Shown here piece after piece: positions 25,870-33,916 of a DNA stretch of 55,155 nt; position 1 is the first letter of the stretch; each line of letters begins with the position of its first letter. This DNA comes from Lachnospiraceae bacterium (GTDB lineage: Bacteria > Bacillota > Clostridia > Lachnospirales > Lachnospiraceae). A program made the position numbers and the translations under genes. The stretch covers positions 1 through 55,155 of the forward strand of contig JAPJQL010000025.1 in the NCBI GenBank assembly GCA_030825115.1, written 5' to 3'. The notes beneath the pieces are model-generated. The model worked only from the letters and a program-made list of their open reading frames with translations. It was not told where the DNA came from and searched no databases.

Positions 25870-26751
25870 CTAATACAACGTGCCTGCAGCCGTATTCCTG
25901 TCCATACGGATCGGGACCTGCAGCCGTAAAAACATTCCGCGTTCCTTAAAATCCATCGGCATCTCCACAATGACTTCACAGATATAATCGCCCGTCACCG
26001 TATAATGCCTGTCTTCAATCGTGGCGATCAGGCGGTCGATATACTCCTTCTCTTTTTCAAACCGGTCGCAGTATATGCACAGATAAGGGCTTGCCGGTAC
26101 CACCGTGATCAGCTCCTCATCCACGTATTCCCGGTCCACGAATACGAACACTTCTGTGGAATACAGGTGCCGCTTCATAAAATTCTCCCGGCGCAGGATC
26201 GTTCCCGCATTGGCGAAGTAAAACGGTGAGATATCGTTCGCCTTCATATCCTCCTTCAGATTCCGCAGTATTTTTTCATATTCCGCGATATCGTAATCGT
26301 AAAAATTCACTGCTGTGCTGGTCACATACATCTGCCGTTTCGGGATGTATTCCAGGACGATCGCCCCGTCCGGCGGCGCCGATTCATATCGTTCATAACT
26401 GTCAAGCGTCCGCTCAATCGCCCGTTTTTGCAGGTTCAGCTCCCGGATCTTCTCATCGATCGCATCCCGGTTCTCCCTCAACAGCTGTTTGATGCGGCCC
26501 ATGTCCCATTGTTCCATATGAGTTTTGATTTCCTTCAGGGGCATACCAAGCGCCTTCATATACTGGATCGTATCGAGCTGGGCGCTCTGGCGGATATCAT
26601 AATACCGGTATCCGTTCTTCTCATCCCGGTATAAAGGCGAGAGCAGACCCTCGCGGTCATATAACCTCAGTGCCTGCTCTGAAATATGGTTTAATTTTGC
26701 CATCTGTCCAATTGTCATTTTCTTAACGTCAAGATTCGTCAATTTTATCAT
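25870..26751 (-). CDS. MerR-family regulator with GyrI-like effector domain
   Basis: Transcription activator of the BmrR type, 293 residues. The winged-helix domain starts at MTIGQMAKLNHISEQALRLYDREGLL and is followed by the dimerisation helix (about 75-125). A C-terminal ligand-binding GyrI-like domain runs from about 135, with IPKRQMYVTSTAV and PASPYLCIYC. Such proteins sense hydrophobic or cationic compounds. The ATG at 26751 is set by AAAAGG upstream. It lies downstream of the EFR1 gene on the same strand but has its own promoter at 26795-26823. Confidence 0.92.
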   Translation of the reverse strand: MIKLTNLDVKKMTIGQMAKLNHISEQALRLYDREGLLSPLYRDEKNGYRYYDIRQSAQLDTIQYMKALGMPLKEIKTHMEQWDMGRIKQLLRENRDAIDEKIRELNLQKRAIERTLDSYERYESAPPDGAIVLEYIPKRQMYVTSTAVNFYDYDIAEYEKILRNLKEDMKANDISPFYFANAGTILRRENFMKRHLYSTEVFVFVDREYVDEELITVVPASPYLCIYCDRFEKEKEYIDRLIATIEDRHYTVTGDYICEVIVEMPMDFKERGMFLRLQVPIRMDRNTAAGTLY

Positions 26752-26794
26752 TATACACAATCCTTTTATGGCTTACCGACAATGTTATAGAGAT

Positions 26795-26823
26795 ATTATA
26801 CAAAATAAACCTGATACCTGCAA
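26795..26823 (-). promoter_or_regulatory. Promoter of the MerR gene
   Basis: Minus strand TTGCAG (26823-26818), 17 bases, TATAAT (26800-26795). The spacing is 17 and not the 19 typical of MerR-activated promoters. AAACCT/AGGTTT arms flank the -35 box and could be an autoregulatory site. Confidence 0.78.
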
Positions 26824-26853
26824 TAAGGTTTTTGACAAAAAATTATCGTTTTC

Positions 26854-27609
26854 TCACATGTTATCCTTCATGATATAATGACGGCGCTGCCCTTTTGATC
26901 TGGACTTATACTCGATCGCCTTTGCAGGGCAGCCTCCGATGCAGGCCATGCAGTGGGTGCAGTTCCCATTCCACACGGGCTTTCCGCCTTTCATCTCAAT
27001 ATTATTCATCGGACAGCGCACGGCACATTTCCCACAGGATACACATGCATCCGATACCGTAAACCCTTTGTCCCGAACAAAGAACGCATAGAACAGCGGG
27101 TTGAGCGGACCGCTCTCAAGCCTTCCGCCAATCGTTACAGACGGTTTGGAAAAATGTTTTCCCGCCCGAATCGTCTCTGCCAGGTCAGCGAGCACCGGTT
27201 TTGCCCGTTCTATGATCGCCCTGCATTCTGCTTCTCCCGGAGTCGGAAACAGAGCCAGATAATTTTCCGGCATCACCACCGGCGCAAGCCCGCAAAACCG
27301 AAGCCCTTTTCTGGCGCACAGCCGTTTTGCATATACAGCCGCATTTCCACAGTCAGCTCCACAGGTCAGGATAAAATAAACATCCCGGCTGCCCTCAAAT
27401 TCCGTTTCCATGATCCACTGTTCCACAAGCCTCGGAAGACGCCAACAATAGGTCGGAGCCACGAAAACCAGCGGGTGCTCTGACCGGATGACGGCCTTTT
27501 CACCTGATTTCACAAAATGATTGATCGATATCGCCTGATCTGCCGTCTTCTCTGCGATCTGAAGCGCTGCATGCTGGCTGTTGCCGGTGCCGCTAAAATA
27601 CAGTATCAT
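26854..27609 (-). CDS. EFR1-family flavodoxin/ferredoxin fusion
   Basis: Electron-transfer protein of 251 residues. An N-terminal flavodoxin-like domain begins MILYFSGTGNSQHAA (FMN phosphate loop SGTGNS). The C-terminal domain holds two 4Fe-4S motifs, CVSCGKCAVRCP and CTHCMACIGGCP. The family (EFR1) is frequent in anaerobic Bacillota; physiological partners are mostly unknown. The ATG at 27609 follows GAGGAGG with six bases between. Its neighbour is a ligand-sensing MerR regulator, suggesting a redox or xenobiotic-response unit, which is inference. Confidence 0.92.
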   Translation of the reverse strand: MILYFSGTGNSQHAALQIAEKTADQAISINHFVKSGEKAVIRSEHPLVFVAPTYCWRLPRLVEQWIMETEFEGSRDVYFILTCGADCGNAAVYAKRLCARKGLRFCGLAPVVMPENYLALFPTPGEAECRAIIERAKPVLADLAETIRAGKHFSKPSVTIGGRLESGPLNPLFYAFFVRDKGFTVSDACVSCGKCAVRCPMNNIEMKGGKPVWNGNCTHCMACIGGCPAKAIEYKSRSKGQRRHYIMKDNM

Positions 27610-27654
27610 AATCGTCCTCCTCTTACCTTGCGGGGTGCGTTTCCTATGACACAT

Positions 27655-27699
27655 ATTGTACCATATCAGCTTCTGTTTTCAAACCAAAAAGCATGGTTT
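27655..27699 (-). promoter_or_regulatory. EFR1 promoter with inverted repeat at -35
   Basis: Minus strand TTGAAA (27682-27677), 16 bases, TACAAT (27660-27655). AAACCA...TGGTTT (27681-27699, 7-base spacer) is a perfect 6-bp dyad abutting the -35 box and a candidate operator. Confidence 0.65.
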
Positions 27700-27745
27700 G
27701 TTACCAACATTGCGCGGTCAACAGGAAAAGTCCATGCCGCCAGAA

Positions 27746-27804
27746 ACAAACAGTATTTTTTTACTAATAAAATGCAAAAAAATGTTGTTTTTCTGACAAA
27801 CAGT
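27746..27804 (+). promoter_or_regulatory. Direct repeats upstream of the LytTR gene
   Basis: ACAAACAGT occurs at 27746-27754 and 27796-27804, 50 bases apart (about five helical turns), the second copy just upstream of the -35 box. LytTR proteins bind direct repeats, so autoregulation is possible; spacing between known LytTR half-sites is usually shorter. Confidence 0.45.
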
Positions 27805-27806
27805 CC

Positions 27807-27835
27807 TTGTAGATCATCTGCCTTCCTGCTATAAT
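27807..27835 (+). promoter_or_regulatory. Promoter of the NTF2-like/LytTR gene
   Basis: TTGTAG (27807-27812), 17 bases, TATAAT (27830-27835). The leader is about 20 bases and contains an AAAAAGGAGA ribosome site. Confidence 0.8.
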
Positions 27836-27861
27836 GAAACCATGACAAAAAAGGAGACTGT

Positions 27862-28683
27862 ATGGCAAAACGTATTGTAAGTGAAAAAGAGATTATCCAG
27901 ATGACGATTGAGAATGTCCGCAGCTTCTACAATCGAAAAAAAGATGTGACCACCGCTCCCATGACAGACAATTTTATGTGGATCGGCTCCAATGATTTTC
28001 AATGGTGCGAAGGTCTGGACGAATTTTATCGGGTTACAAAAAATGAATATGAAGAACCGGTCGTGCTGCTTTCGGACGAGGAATACCATCTGCTGCTCCA
28101 CGAGCGGAATATCTGGGTGGTCTATGGCCGGTACAAAGCCACGGCGGTATTAGAAGACGGTTCTGTCATTCACGCACATGTGCGGGGCACTTATGTCTGG
28201 CACCGGATCAACGGGGAGATCAGGCTGGCCCACGTACACGGCTCCCATGCCCAGGACATTCCGCTGAATCAGATCACACCGCCTTCGCAGCTCACGGAAA
28301 ACAGCGGCTTCTTTGATTATATGAAGCGGATGGATGCCCTGAACAATACCTCAGATAAGATTGCGTTCCGGGAGCGCGGGAGCACGCACCGCTTTGTGAT
28401 CCCTGATGAAATCCTGTTTTTAAAAGCGGCAGGCCAATACACTATCGTCAACACAAAGACCGAAAGTTTTACCGTATCCGGTATCCTTGCCGAACAAGAA
28501 AGTGGTCTTCCGCCTCAGTTTAGGCGAATTCACAAAAGCTATCTTGTCAATACACGGCATATTGATACGATCTGCCGCTATCAGGCGGTCTTGACGAACG
28601 GGCAGGAACTCCCCATCGGACGTAATTCCTATATGGATTTGAAACGGTTTTTGCAGCGCAGTGGGAGTAGGGCGGTGAAGTAG
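27862..28683 (+). CDS. NTF2-like (SnoaL) domain fused to LytTR DNA-binding domain
   Basis: Putative one-component regulator of 273 residues. The first 140 residues look like an NTF2/SnoaL cone-shaped fold: ENVRSFYNRKKDVTTAP at the start, then an alternating strand pattern ending WHRINGEIRLAHVHGSHA. The C-terminal third is a LytTR domain: IPDEILFLKAAGQYTIV, then RRIHKSYLVNTRHID and the closing LPIGRNSYMDLK. LytTR domains are usually attached to response-regulator receivers; here the receiver is replaced by a possible small-molecule pocket. It is transcribed divergently from the EFR1 gene across a shared region. Confidence 0.82.
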   Translation: MAKRIVSEKEIIQMTIENVRSFYNRKKDVTTAPMTDNFMWIGSNDFQWCEGLDEFYRVTKNEYEEPVVLLSDEEYHLLLHERNIWVVYGRYKATAVLEDGSVIHAHVRGTYVWHRINGEIRLAHVHGSHAQDIPLNQITPPSQLTENSGFFDYMKRMDALNNTSDKIAFRERGSTHRFVIPDEILFLKAAGQYTIVNTKTESFTVSGILAEQESGLPPQFRRIHKSYLVNTRHIDTICRYQAVLTNGQELPIGRNSYMDLKRFLQRSGSRAVK

Positions 28684-28710
28684 CGGCTTTTACAACTTTG
28701 TGTAAGTCGC

Positions 28711-28742
28711 TGTCACCGGTCTCCGAAAGGTCTCCGGTGACA
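28711..28742. terminator. Stem-loop between convergent genes
   Basis: TGTCACCGG / CCGGTGACA with a 14-base loop, after the LytTR stop and before the dsdA stop. No T-tract follows, so a terminator role is only likely. Confidence 0.5.
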
Positions 28743-28799
28743 CCACCGATCAGCTCCAAATCCTTTAACAAGCGGGTTTTTGATCCATAATCATCAGAA

Positions 28800-30113
28800 T
28801 CAGGTGTTCAAATAAATCTCTACCATTTCCTGCGGAACCATGTTCCCGCCTGTTGCCCATGCGATATGGACTGCCTGCCCCATATACGGAAGAAGTCCTT
28901 CCTTCTCTGCGTATTCCTGTATCTTATCACTGTGTAAAAACGCTGCAAATGAGGCGCACGCAGACGGCTCAATGAAGATATCCTCTGTTTTCAGAAGTCC
29001 GCGCATCAGTTCATATAATTTTTTGTCTTCAATGGTACACACACCGCTGAGACGTTTTTCTATTACCTTTCCAACAAACGCAGAGGGACGTCCTACTGCC
29101 AGCCCATCGGCATCTGTTTTTCCGCTGATTCCAAAATCCTGAACACTTACGCCGTCATGCTCTCCCGTTGCCATTCCCAAAAGCATACAGCACGCCTGTA
29201 CCGGCTCCATAAAGAAGCAGTGCACTGAATCTCCGTAGATTTCTTTCAGCCCATACGCCACGCCGCCCGGCGCTCCGCCTATGCCGCAGGGGAGATAGAC
29301 AAACAGCGGATGTTTTTTATCCACCTGAATGCCCTTCTCTTCCAGCTGCTTTTTCAGCCGCTCTCCTGCAACAGCATAGCCAAGAAACAGATTGACGGAG
29401 TTCTCGTCATCCACAAAATAGCTCATCGGGTCTTTGTCTGAATTCTTCCGCCCCTGTTCCACGGCTTCGCAATAATCGGATTTATATTCAATCACCGTTA
29501 CCCCTCTGCTTCTGAGCAGGTCTTTTTTCCACTGTTTTGCATCGGAAGACATGTGGACAATAACCTGGAATCCCAGCTTTGCGCTCATAATCCCGATACT
29601 CAGTCCCAGGTTTCCGGTCGAGCCGACCTGAACGGTATACTGACGGAAGAACTGCTTCATCTCCGGCTCTGCCAGCTTCCGGTAATCATCCTGTTCCGTG
29701 AGAAGCCCCGCCTCCAAAGCCAGATCTTCCGCGTGTTTCAACACTTCATAGATGCCGCCTCTCGCCTTTACAGAACCCGATATCGGCAGATGGCTGTCCA
29801 TCTTCAAAAACAGTCTTCCGTCAATGCCGGCTGCCCAGTGTTCATTCAGTTCCTGTTTCATTCCTTCGATTTCGCGCAGTTCGGATTCTATCACACCTTC
29901 AGCATCCGCCGTCTCCGGGAATACCAGGGCCAGATACGGAGCAAACCTCTCCAGCCGTTTTCTGGCATCCTCTATCAGCGCTTTTGACACTGCGCGTTCT
30001 CCCTGCTCCGCCTCCGGGCATTTTCTGTCATTCAGCCAGAGCACTTCCTTCAAAGCTGCAGCATCCGCCACCGCCGGAATCTTCTCCATATATCCTCTCA
30101 ACTTATCATCCAT
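28800..30113 (-). CDS. dsdA: D-serine dehydratase
   Basis: PLP enzyme that converts D-serine to pyruvate and ammonia. The 437-residue product has the PLP-lysine motif GSVKARGGIYEVL near residue 118, the phosphate-binding glycine loop VGSTGNLGLSIG, and the C-terminal segment IFIEPSACASF, all typical of DsdA. Length is normal. It is the last gene of a run from DeoR through the phosphodiesterase and AGCS symporter, 15 bases after the symporter stop, with an AGGAGG ribosome site. There is no dsdC-type regulator; control is probably by the DeoR protein. Confidence 0.96.
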   Translation of the reverse strand: MDDKLRGYMEKIPAVADAAALKEVLWLNDRKCPEAEQGERAVSKALIEDARKRLERFAPYLALVFPETADAEGVIESELREIEGMKQELNEHWAAGIDGRLFLKMDSHLPISGSVKARGGIYEVLKHAEDLALEAGLLTEQDDYRKLAEPEMKQFFRQYTVQVGSTGNLGLSIGIMSAKLGFQVIVHMSSDAKQWKKDLLRSRGVTVIEYKSDYCEAVEQGRKNSDKDPMSYFVDDENSVNLFLGYAVAGERLKKQLEEKGIQVDKKHPLFVYLPCGIGGAPGGVAYGLKEIYGDSVHCFFMEPVQACCMLLGMATGEHDGVSVQDFGISGKTDADGLAVGRPSAFVGKVIEKRLSGVCTIEDKKLYELMRGLLKTEDIFIEPSACASFAAFLHSDKIQEYAEKEGLLPYMGQAVHIAWATGGNMVPQEMVEIYLNT

Positions 30114-30128
30114 TTTTCTAATCCTCCT

Positions 30129-31469
30129 CTATGCTTTGAAAAATTCTTTCGTTTTCGTTCTCACTTCCGGCGCCAAAATCATCAGCGCTATCACATTTGG
30201 GATAATCAAAAACCCCAGCATACAGTCCTGAACCGACCAGACCAGACCTACCGAACTTAAGCTCCCGCACAGAATCAATACAGGGAACAGGCACCGGTAT
30301 ATCCGGTCTCCTCTCCTGCTTTTCATATACGTCAGGCTGACATGTCCAAAATACCATTGGCTCATGATAGATGTAGACGCAAATAGAATCAGGCTGACCG
30401 ATACCACATATTTAAATGCCGGAAACACAGACCCGAATGCATTGGCGGCAAGGGTTGCCGCACTGGCGTCCTGCAGATCTATCCCACTCACAAGAATGGC
30501 AAATCCGGTGGTACTGCAGATCAGCATCGTATCCACAAATACCTCCACGACACCATAAAGCCCCTGTCTTGCCGGATGCTCCACCTGCGCCGGAGAATGG
30601 ATAACTGCCGCAGAACCTTCTCCCGCCTCATTGGAATAAAGCCCCCTCGCCACACCGTAGCGCATCGCCTGGCGCATGGTAAGTCCGGACGCCGCCCCCA
30701 CGCCTGCCCGCACCGAAAACGCACCGTTTACTATCGATTCGAGCATCGGCATCAGGCTGTCCAGATGCGTACATACCACAACCAGCCCACCGCAGATATA
30801 AAGCCCAGCCATAATGGGTACAATTTTTTGCGTCACGGCTGCCAGCCGCTTCAATCCACCGCGTATGACAAAGGACATCAGGACTGCCAGCAGAACACCT
30901 GTTAAGACCTGTGGTACCTGACCGACTTCCTGGGCCACCGAAGCAATGGTGTTGGACTGAATCAGGGTTGCCCCCGCATTCTGTATGAACAAAAGCAGTG
31001 CCGCCGCCGTCCCCATCCAGGGTGTCCGCATGGCATGAGCTATGTAATACATAGGACCGCCTATGTACATCCCGTCTTCTTCTTTTTCACGGTAACAGAT
31101 TCCCAGTACAATCTCTCCATATTTAGTCGCCATACCAAAAAATGCTGCCGCCCACATCCAGAACAAGGATCCCGGACCGCCCGATATCAGCGCTGCCGCC
31201 ACACCTACAATATTACCGCTGCCCACGCAACTCGCAATCGCCGTGCAAAGCGCCTGCATGGAAGAAATCCCCTTTGACTCTCTGGAAGCCGGCTTATTAT
31301 CTTTTCTTTCTTTTTCCCAAAACTCTCTTACCATCTTCGGAACCATGCGTATCTGGATTCCTCCGGTCATGAATGTGTAATATACTCCCAGCCCCAGAAG
31401 CATCACCAGCATCCAATTCCCCCATAGTATATCTGCCAGAGTCCCAAAGAAGTTCTCCGCTACCTTCAT
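30129..31469 (-). CDS. AGCS-family sodium:amino acid symporter
   Basis: Sodium-coupled uptake of alanine, glycine or related amino acids, including D-isomers in some members. The 446-residue protein has about eleven membrane helices and the family segments TAIASCVGSGNIVGVAAALISGGPGSLFWMW-like region, GGPMYYIAHAM and EAGEGSAAVIHS. The ATG at 31469 follows GATGAGG. Being 15 bases upstream of dsdA and 13 bases after the phosphodiesterase, it probably imports D-serine or a precursor; that substrate is inference from context. Confidence 0.93.
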   Translation of the reverse strand: MKVAENFFGTLADILWGNWMLVMLLGLGVYYTFMTGGIQIRMVPKMVREFWEKERKDNKPASRESKGISSMQALCTAIASCVGSGNIVGVAAALISGGPGSLFWMWAAAFFGMATKYGEIVLGICYREKEEDGMYIGGPMYYIAHAMRTPWMGTAAALLLFIQNAGATLIQSNTIASVAQEVGQVPQVLTGVLLAVLMSFVIRGGLKRLAAVTQKIVPIMAGLYICGGLVVVCTHLDSLMPMLESIVNGAFSVRAGVGAASGLTMRQAMRYGVARGLYSNEAGEGSAAVIHSPAQVEHPARQGLYGVVEVFVDTMLICSTTGFAILVSGIDLQDASAATLAANAFGSVFPAFKYVVSVSLILFASTSIMSQWYFGHVSLTYMKSRRGDRIYRCLFPVLILCGSLSSVGLVWSVQDCMLGFLIIPNVIALMILAPEVRTKTKEFFKA

Positions 31470-31482
31470 AGGCAATCCTCAT

Positions 31483-32793
31483 CTATTTCAGCACACAGGT
31501 TCCTTCTGCCTGCAGAAGTTTAAATCCCATCACAGCCGCCAGGGTCGGCGCGATATCAATCAGACGCATCGCACCTAAATTCATCCCTGCCGGGATTCCT
31601 GCTCCTTCTATCATAAAGGAAGCTCGCATCTCCTCGAATTCCTCGCTGTATCCGTGCTGTGCTTTCTGATGCAGCTTCGTGGTACAGTAAGGACCAGTGA
31701 CATTATCCCGGATTTCATATCCTTTTTTTGCCACCAGAACATATTCTGCCAAAGGGAATCCCCCGCGCTTTTTCGCTTCCTCGCGGCCTACTACTTCCAG
31801 GATTCCACTCTCCGGCTCCGCTGCCAACGTTTCCACGACCTGACGCAGCTTCTTCCTGGCAACCTCGTCTTCTGGATGTTTCAGCCGAATTTCAGACATG
31901 CCGCCAGCACGCTGGGACCAGGCACTCCATCCGGTCACACCGCCGTACTCGTCCATATCGATCAGGCCCGCCTTCTGTAATTTGACATTCGGGCTGATAT
32001 TATAATGATTATCCAGGCTTCCATGGTCCGAACAGACACATACCACGATATTGCCTTCTGTCAATTCATGTGCCCGCTCAATCAGCTCTCCCAGCATCCG
32101 GTCAATCTTTTCCAATGAATTGGCAGCTTCCCTGCTGTATACGCCGCACTGATGGGCAGTCTCATCAAAGGAAGCAAAATATGCCGACATAAAAAACGGC
32201 GTCTCCGGTAAATGAGGAGCTATCTTTTCATTCAGCACCCACATTGCAGCCTTAAATCTCTGGCAATCACCCTCATCCGACAAATCCAGTCCTCCGGCAT
32301 ACTGTCCGATTTTCTCTTCCATCTCCAGAATCATCCCCTGAGGCTTTGCTACCGCATCGATGACAACGCTGTCAAATTCACTTCCGTCCCACCAGAATTC
32401 CGGGGCGATGTAGTCTCCTTTTGCACCGACCGATGTGGGAAATGCCACGCTCGCAGAGATATAGCCATTCTCTTTTGCCGCTTCCCACAGCGTCTTGACA
32501 TTCCGGTTGGCAAACCAGTGCCAGGCCCCCAAATGTATGCCCATCGGATCAAAGATTCCGTTGTTGTAAATCCCATGGGAAGCCGGACATACGCCTGTGA
32601 TAATACTCTGGTGGCAAGGATAGGTAAACGTAGGAAATACGCTTTTTACGCCGTCTTTTGCAACTGCTCCCCCTTCCAGAAAATATTTGCTGATGTTCGG
32701 CAGTCTGATCCCCATCCTCTCCTGCTCTAATACAAACCGCGGCATCAATGCATCCACTGACACCAATAGTACACTTGGTCTTTTATTTTCCAT
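31483..32793 (-). CDS. Alkaline-phosphatase-superfamily phosphodiesterase (NPP type)
   Basis: Two-metal phosphodiesterase or pyrophosphatase of 436 residues. Motifs: metal Asp in VSVDALMP, the nucleophile region SVFPTFTYPCHQSIITG (Thr in FPTFT), SFDETAHQCG, CSDHGS, and a C-terminal His in KAQHGYSEE. This pattern is that of nucleotide pyrophosphatase/phosphodiesterases. There is no signal peptide, so it acts in the cytosol. Together with DsdA and the AGCS symporter it suggests cleavage of a serine- or amino-acid-linked phosphodiester, but the substrate is unknown. Confidence 0.88.
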   Translation of the reverse strand: MENKRPSVLLVSVDALMPRFVLEQERMGIRLPNISKYFLEGGAVAKDGVKSVFPTFTYPCHQSIITGVCPASHGIYNNGIFDPMGIHLGAWHWFANRNVKTLWEAAKENGYISASVAFPTSVGAKGDYIAPEFWWDGSEFDSVVIDAVAKPQGMILEMEEKIGQYAGGLDLSDEGDCQRFKAAMWVLNEKIAPHLPETPFFMSAYFASFDETAHQCGVYSREAANSLEKIDRMLGELIERAHELTEGNIVVCVCSDHGSLDNHYNISPNVKLQKAGLIDMDEYGGVTGWSAWSQRAGGMSEIRLKHPEDEVARKKLRQVVETLAAEPESGILEVVGREEAKKRGGFPLAEYVLVAKKGYEIRDNVTGPYCTTKLHQKAQHGYSEEFEEMRASFMIEGAGIPAGMNLGAMRLIDIAPTLAAVMGFKLLQAEGTCVLK

Positions 32794-32868
32794 GATTTTT
32801 TCTCCCTCTCCTGGTTTTATCTGTGCTCCGCGATTCCATACTTCATCGTTCTCCTGCTCCTTGCGACG

Positions 32869-33657
32869 TTATGGTTTCCTGACCGGAATTCCTGCACGCT
32901 CAAAAGGCTCCGTCTGAACTGCTTCTGCATCAGAATCTGTAATGATCATACTGATTTTATCTATATCGCACATCTTTACCAGAGAATTAATTCCAAGTTT
33001 ACTACTGTCTGCAATAACAATGGTCTGATCTGAGGCTTCCATCATTTTTTCCTGTACCAGAATTTCGTCCATCCTTTGATAAGTAACGCCCCGCTCTACC
33101 GAAATCCCACAGGTTGTAAGGAAAAACAAGTCGATGTTCAGCTTTGAAAAAATCAGACCCGCCATATCTGAGACAAATGCTGCCTCCTCCGGCCGGTATA
33201 CCCCTCCTGTCACAATCAGGGTAATTCCCTTTGCATCTGTCAGTTCGTTAGCTATCGCCATGGAATTTGTGACTACAGTCAGAGATTTAAACCTCTGTTT
33301 GATCACACGCGCCAGCGCATATGCTGTCGTTCCGGAATCCAGTGCGATGGACTGTCCCTCCTTGATAAAGGAAATAGCAAACTCGGCTATCTCCTTCTTG
33401 CTCTCCACCCGTGCCTTTCCTCTGATGCCAAACGGCAGGTACTGATTGGTGTTATTCTCCAGAAGTGCGTTTTCATTTAAAAATGCACCGCCCCTTGCGC
33501 GTCTTATCAGCCCCTGGTTTTCCATGTTTTCCAGGTCACGCCGTATAGTTTCCGAGGAAACATTCAGATTCTTCTTTAAATCAGTTACGCGCACGCTCCC
33601 TGTTCCCGTCGCCCGCATCAAATCCAGTATCATCTGATACCTTTGCTCTACCAGCAT
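32869..33657 (-). CDS. DeoR-family transcriptional regulator
   Basis: Sugar-phosphate-sensing type repressor, 262 residues. The N-terminal winged helix reads VRVTDLKKNLNVSSETIRRDLENMENQGLIRRARGG-like (about 22-57), and the C-terminal sensor domain has LDSGTTAYALA and VTNSMAIANEL, as in DeoR/GlpR proteins whose ligands are phosphorylated sugars. It is the first gene of the phosphodiesterase-AGCS-dsdA run and divergent from the MFS gene. Repeated boxes in the shared region sit on both promoters, pointing to control of both transcripts and of itself. Confidence 0.94.
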   Translation of the reverse strand: MLVEQRYQMILDLMRATGTGSVRVTDLKKNLNVSSETIRRDLENMENQGLIRRARGGAFLNENALLENNTNQYLPFGIRGKARVESKKEIAEFAISFIKEGQSIALDSGTTAYALARVIKQRFKSLTVVTNSMAIANELTDAKGITLIVTGGVYRPEEAAFVSDMAGLIFSKLNIDLFFLTTCGISVERGVTYQRMDEILVQEKMMEASDQTIVIADSSKLGINSLVKMCDIDKISMIITDSDAEAVQTEPFERAGIPVRKP

Positions 33658-33705
33658 CCGTAATTCTCCTTTTCTTCAATCACTTACTATTGCTACTTTT
33701 TCCAC

Positions 33706-33847
33706 ATTATAACACATCATTCCTATGGTTTCAACCACATTTTCGCAACTTTTTGCACAATATCACTCACCATTTTTTGTACATTTCCACAATTTTACAC
33801 ATAATAACACATTTCCACTTGATTTAACACATTTTCGCATATATACT
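33706..33847. promoter_or_regulatory. Divergent DeoR/MFS promoters with repeated operator boxes
   Basis: Minus promoter: TTGAAA (33734-33729), 17 bases, TATAAT (33711-33706). Plus promoter: TTGATT (33819-33824), 17 bases, TATACT (33842-33847). TAACACAT occurs at 33710-33717, 33805-33812 and 33825-33832; CACATTTTCGCA occurs at 33736-33747 and 33828-33839. Boxes therefore cover the minus -10, the region upstream of the minus -35, and the whole plus spacer, as expected for a DeoR repressor. Confidence 0.75.
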
Positions 33848-33916
33848 GTTGCTACAGACAGGCGATGCTTCTCTTCTTCCCTGTCAGCCTAAAACAAATA
33901 AAAGGAGTGAATTGAA

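Noticed and set aside
33706..33847. Possible CRISPR array because of repeated short boxes
   Set aside because: The boxes are 8-12 bp, unevenly spaced and tied to promoter elements; there are no spacers of uniform length and no cas genes.
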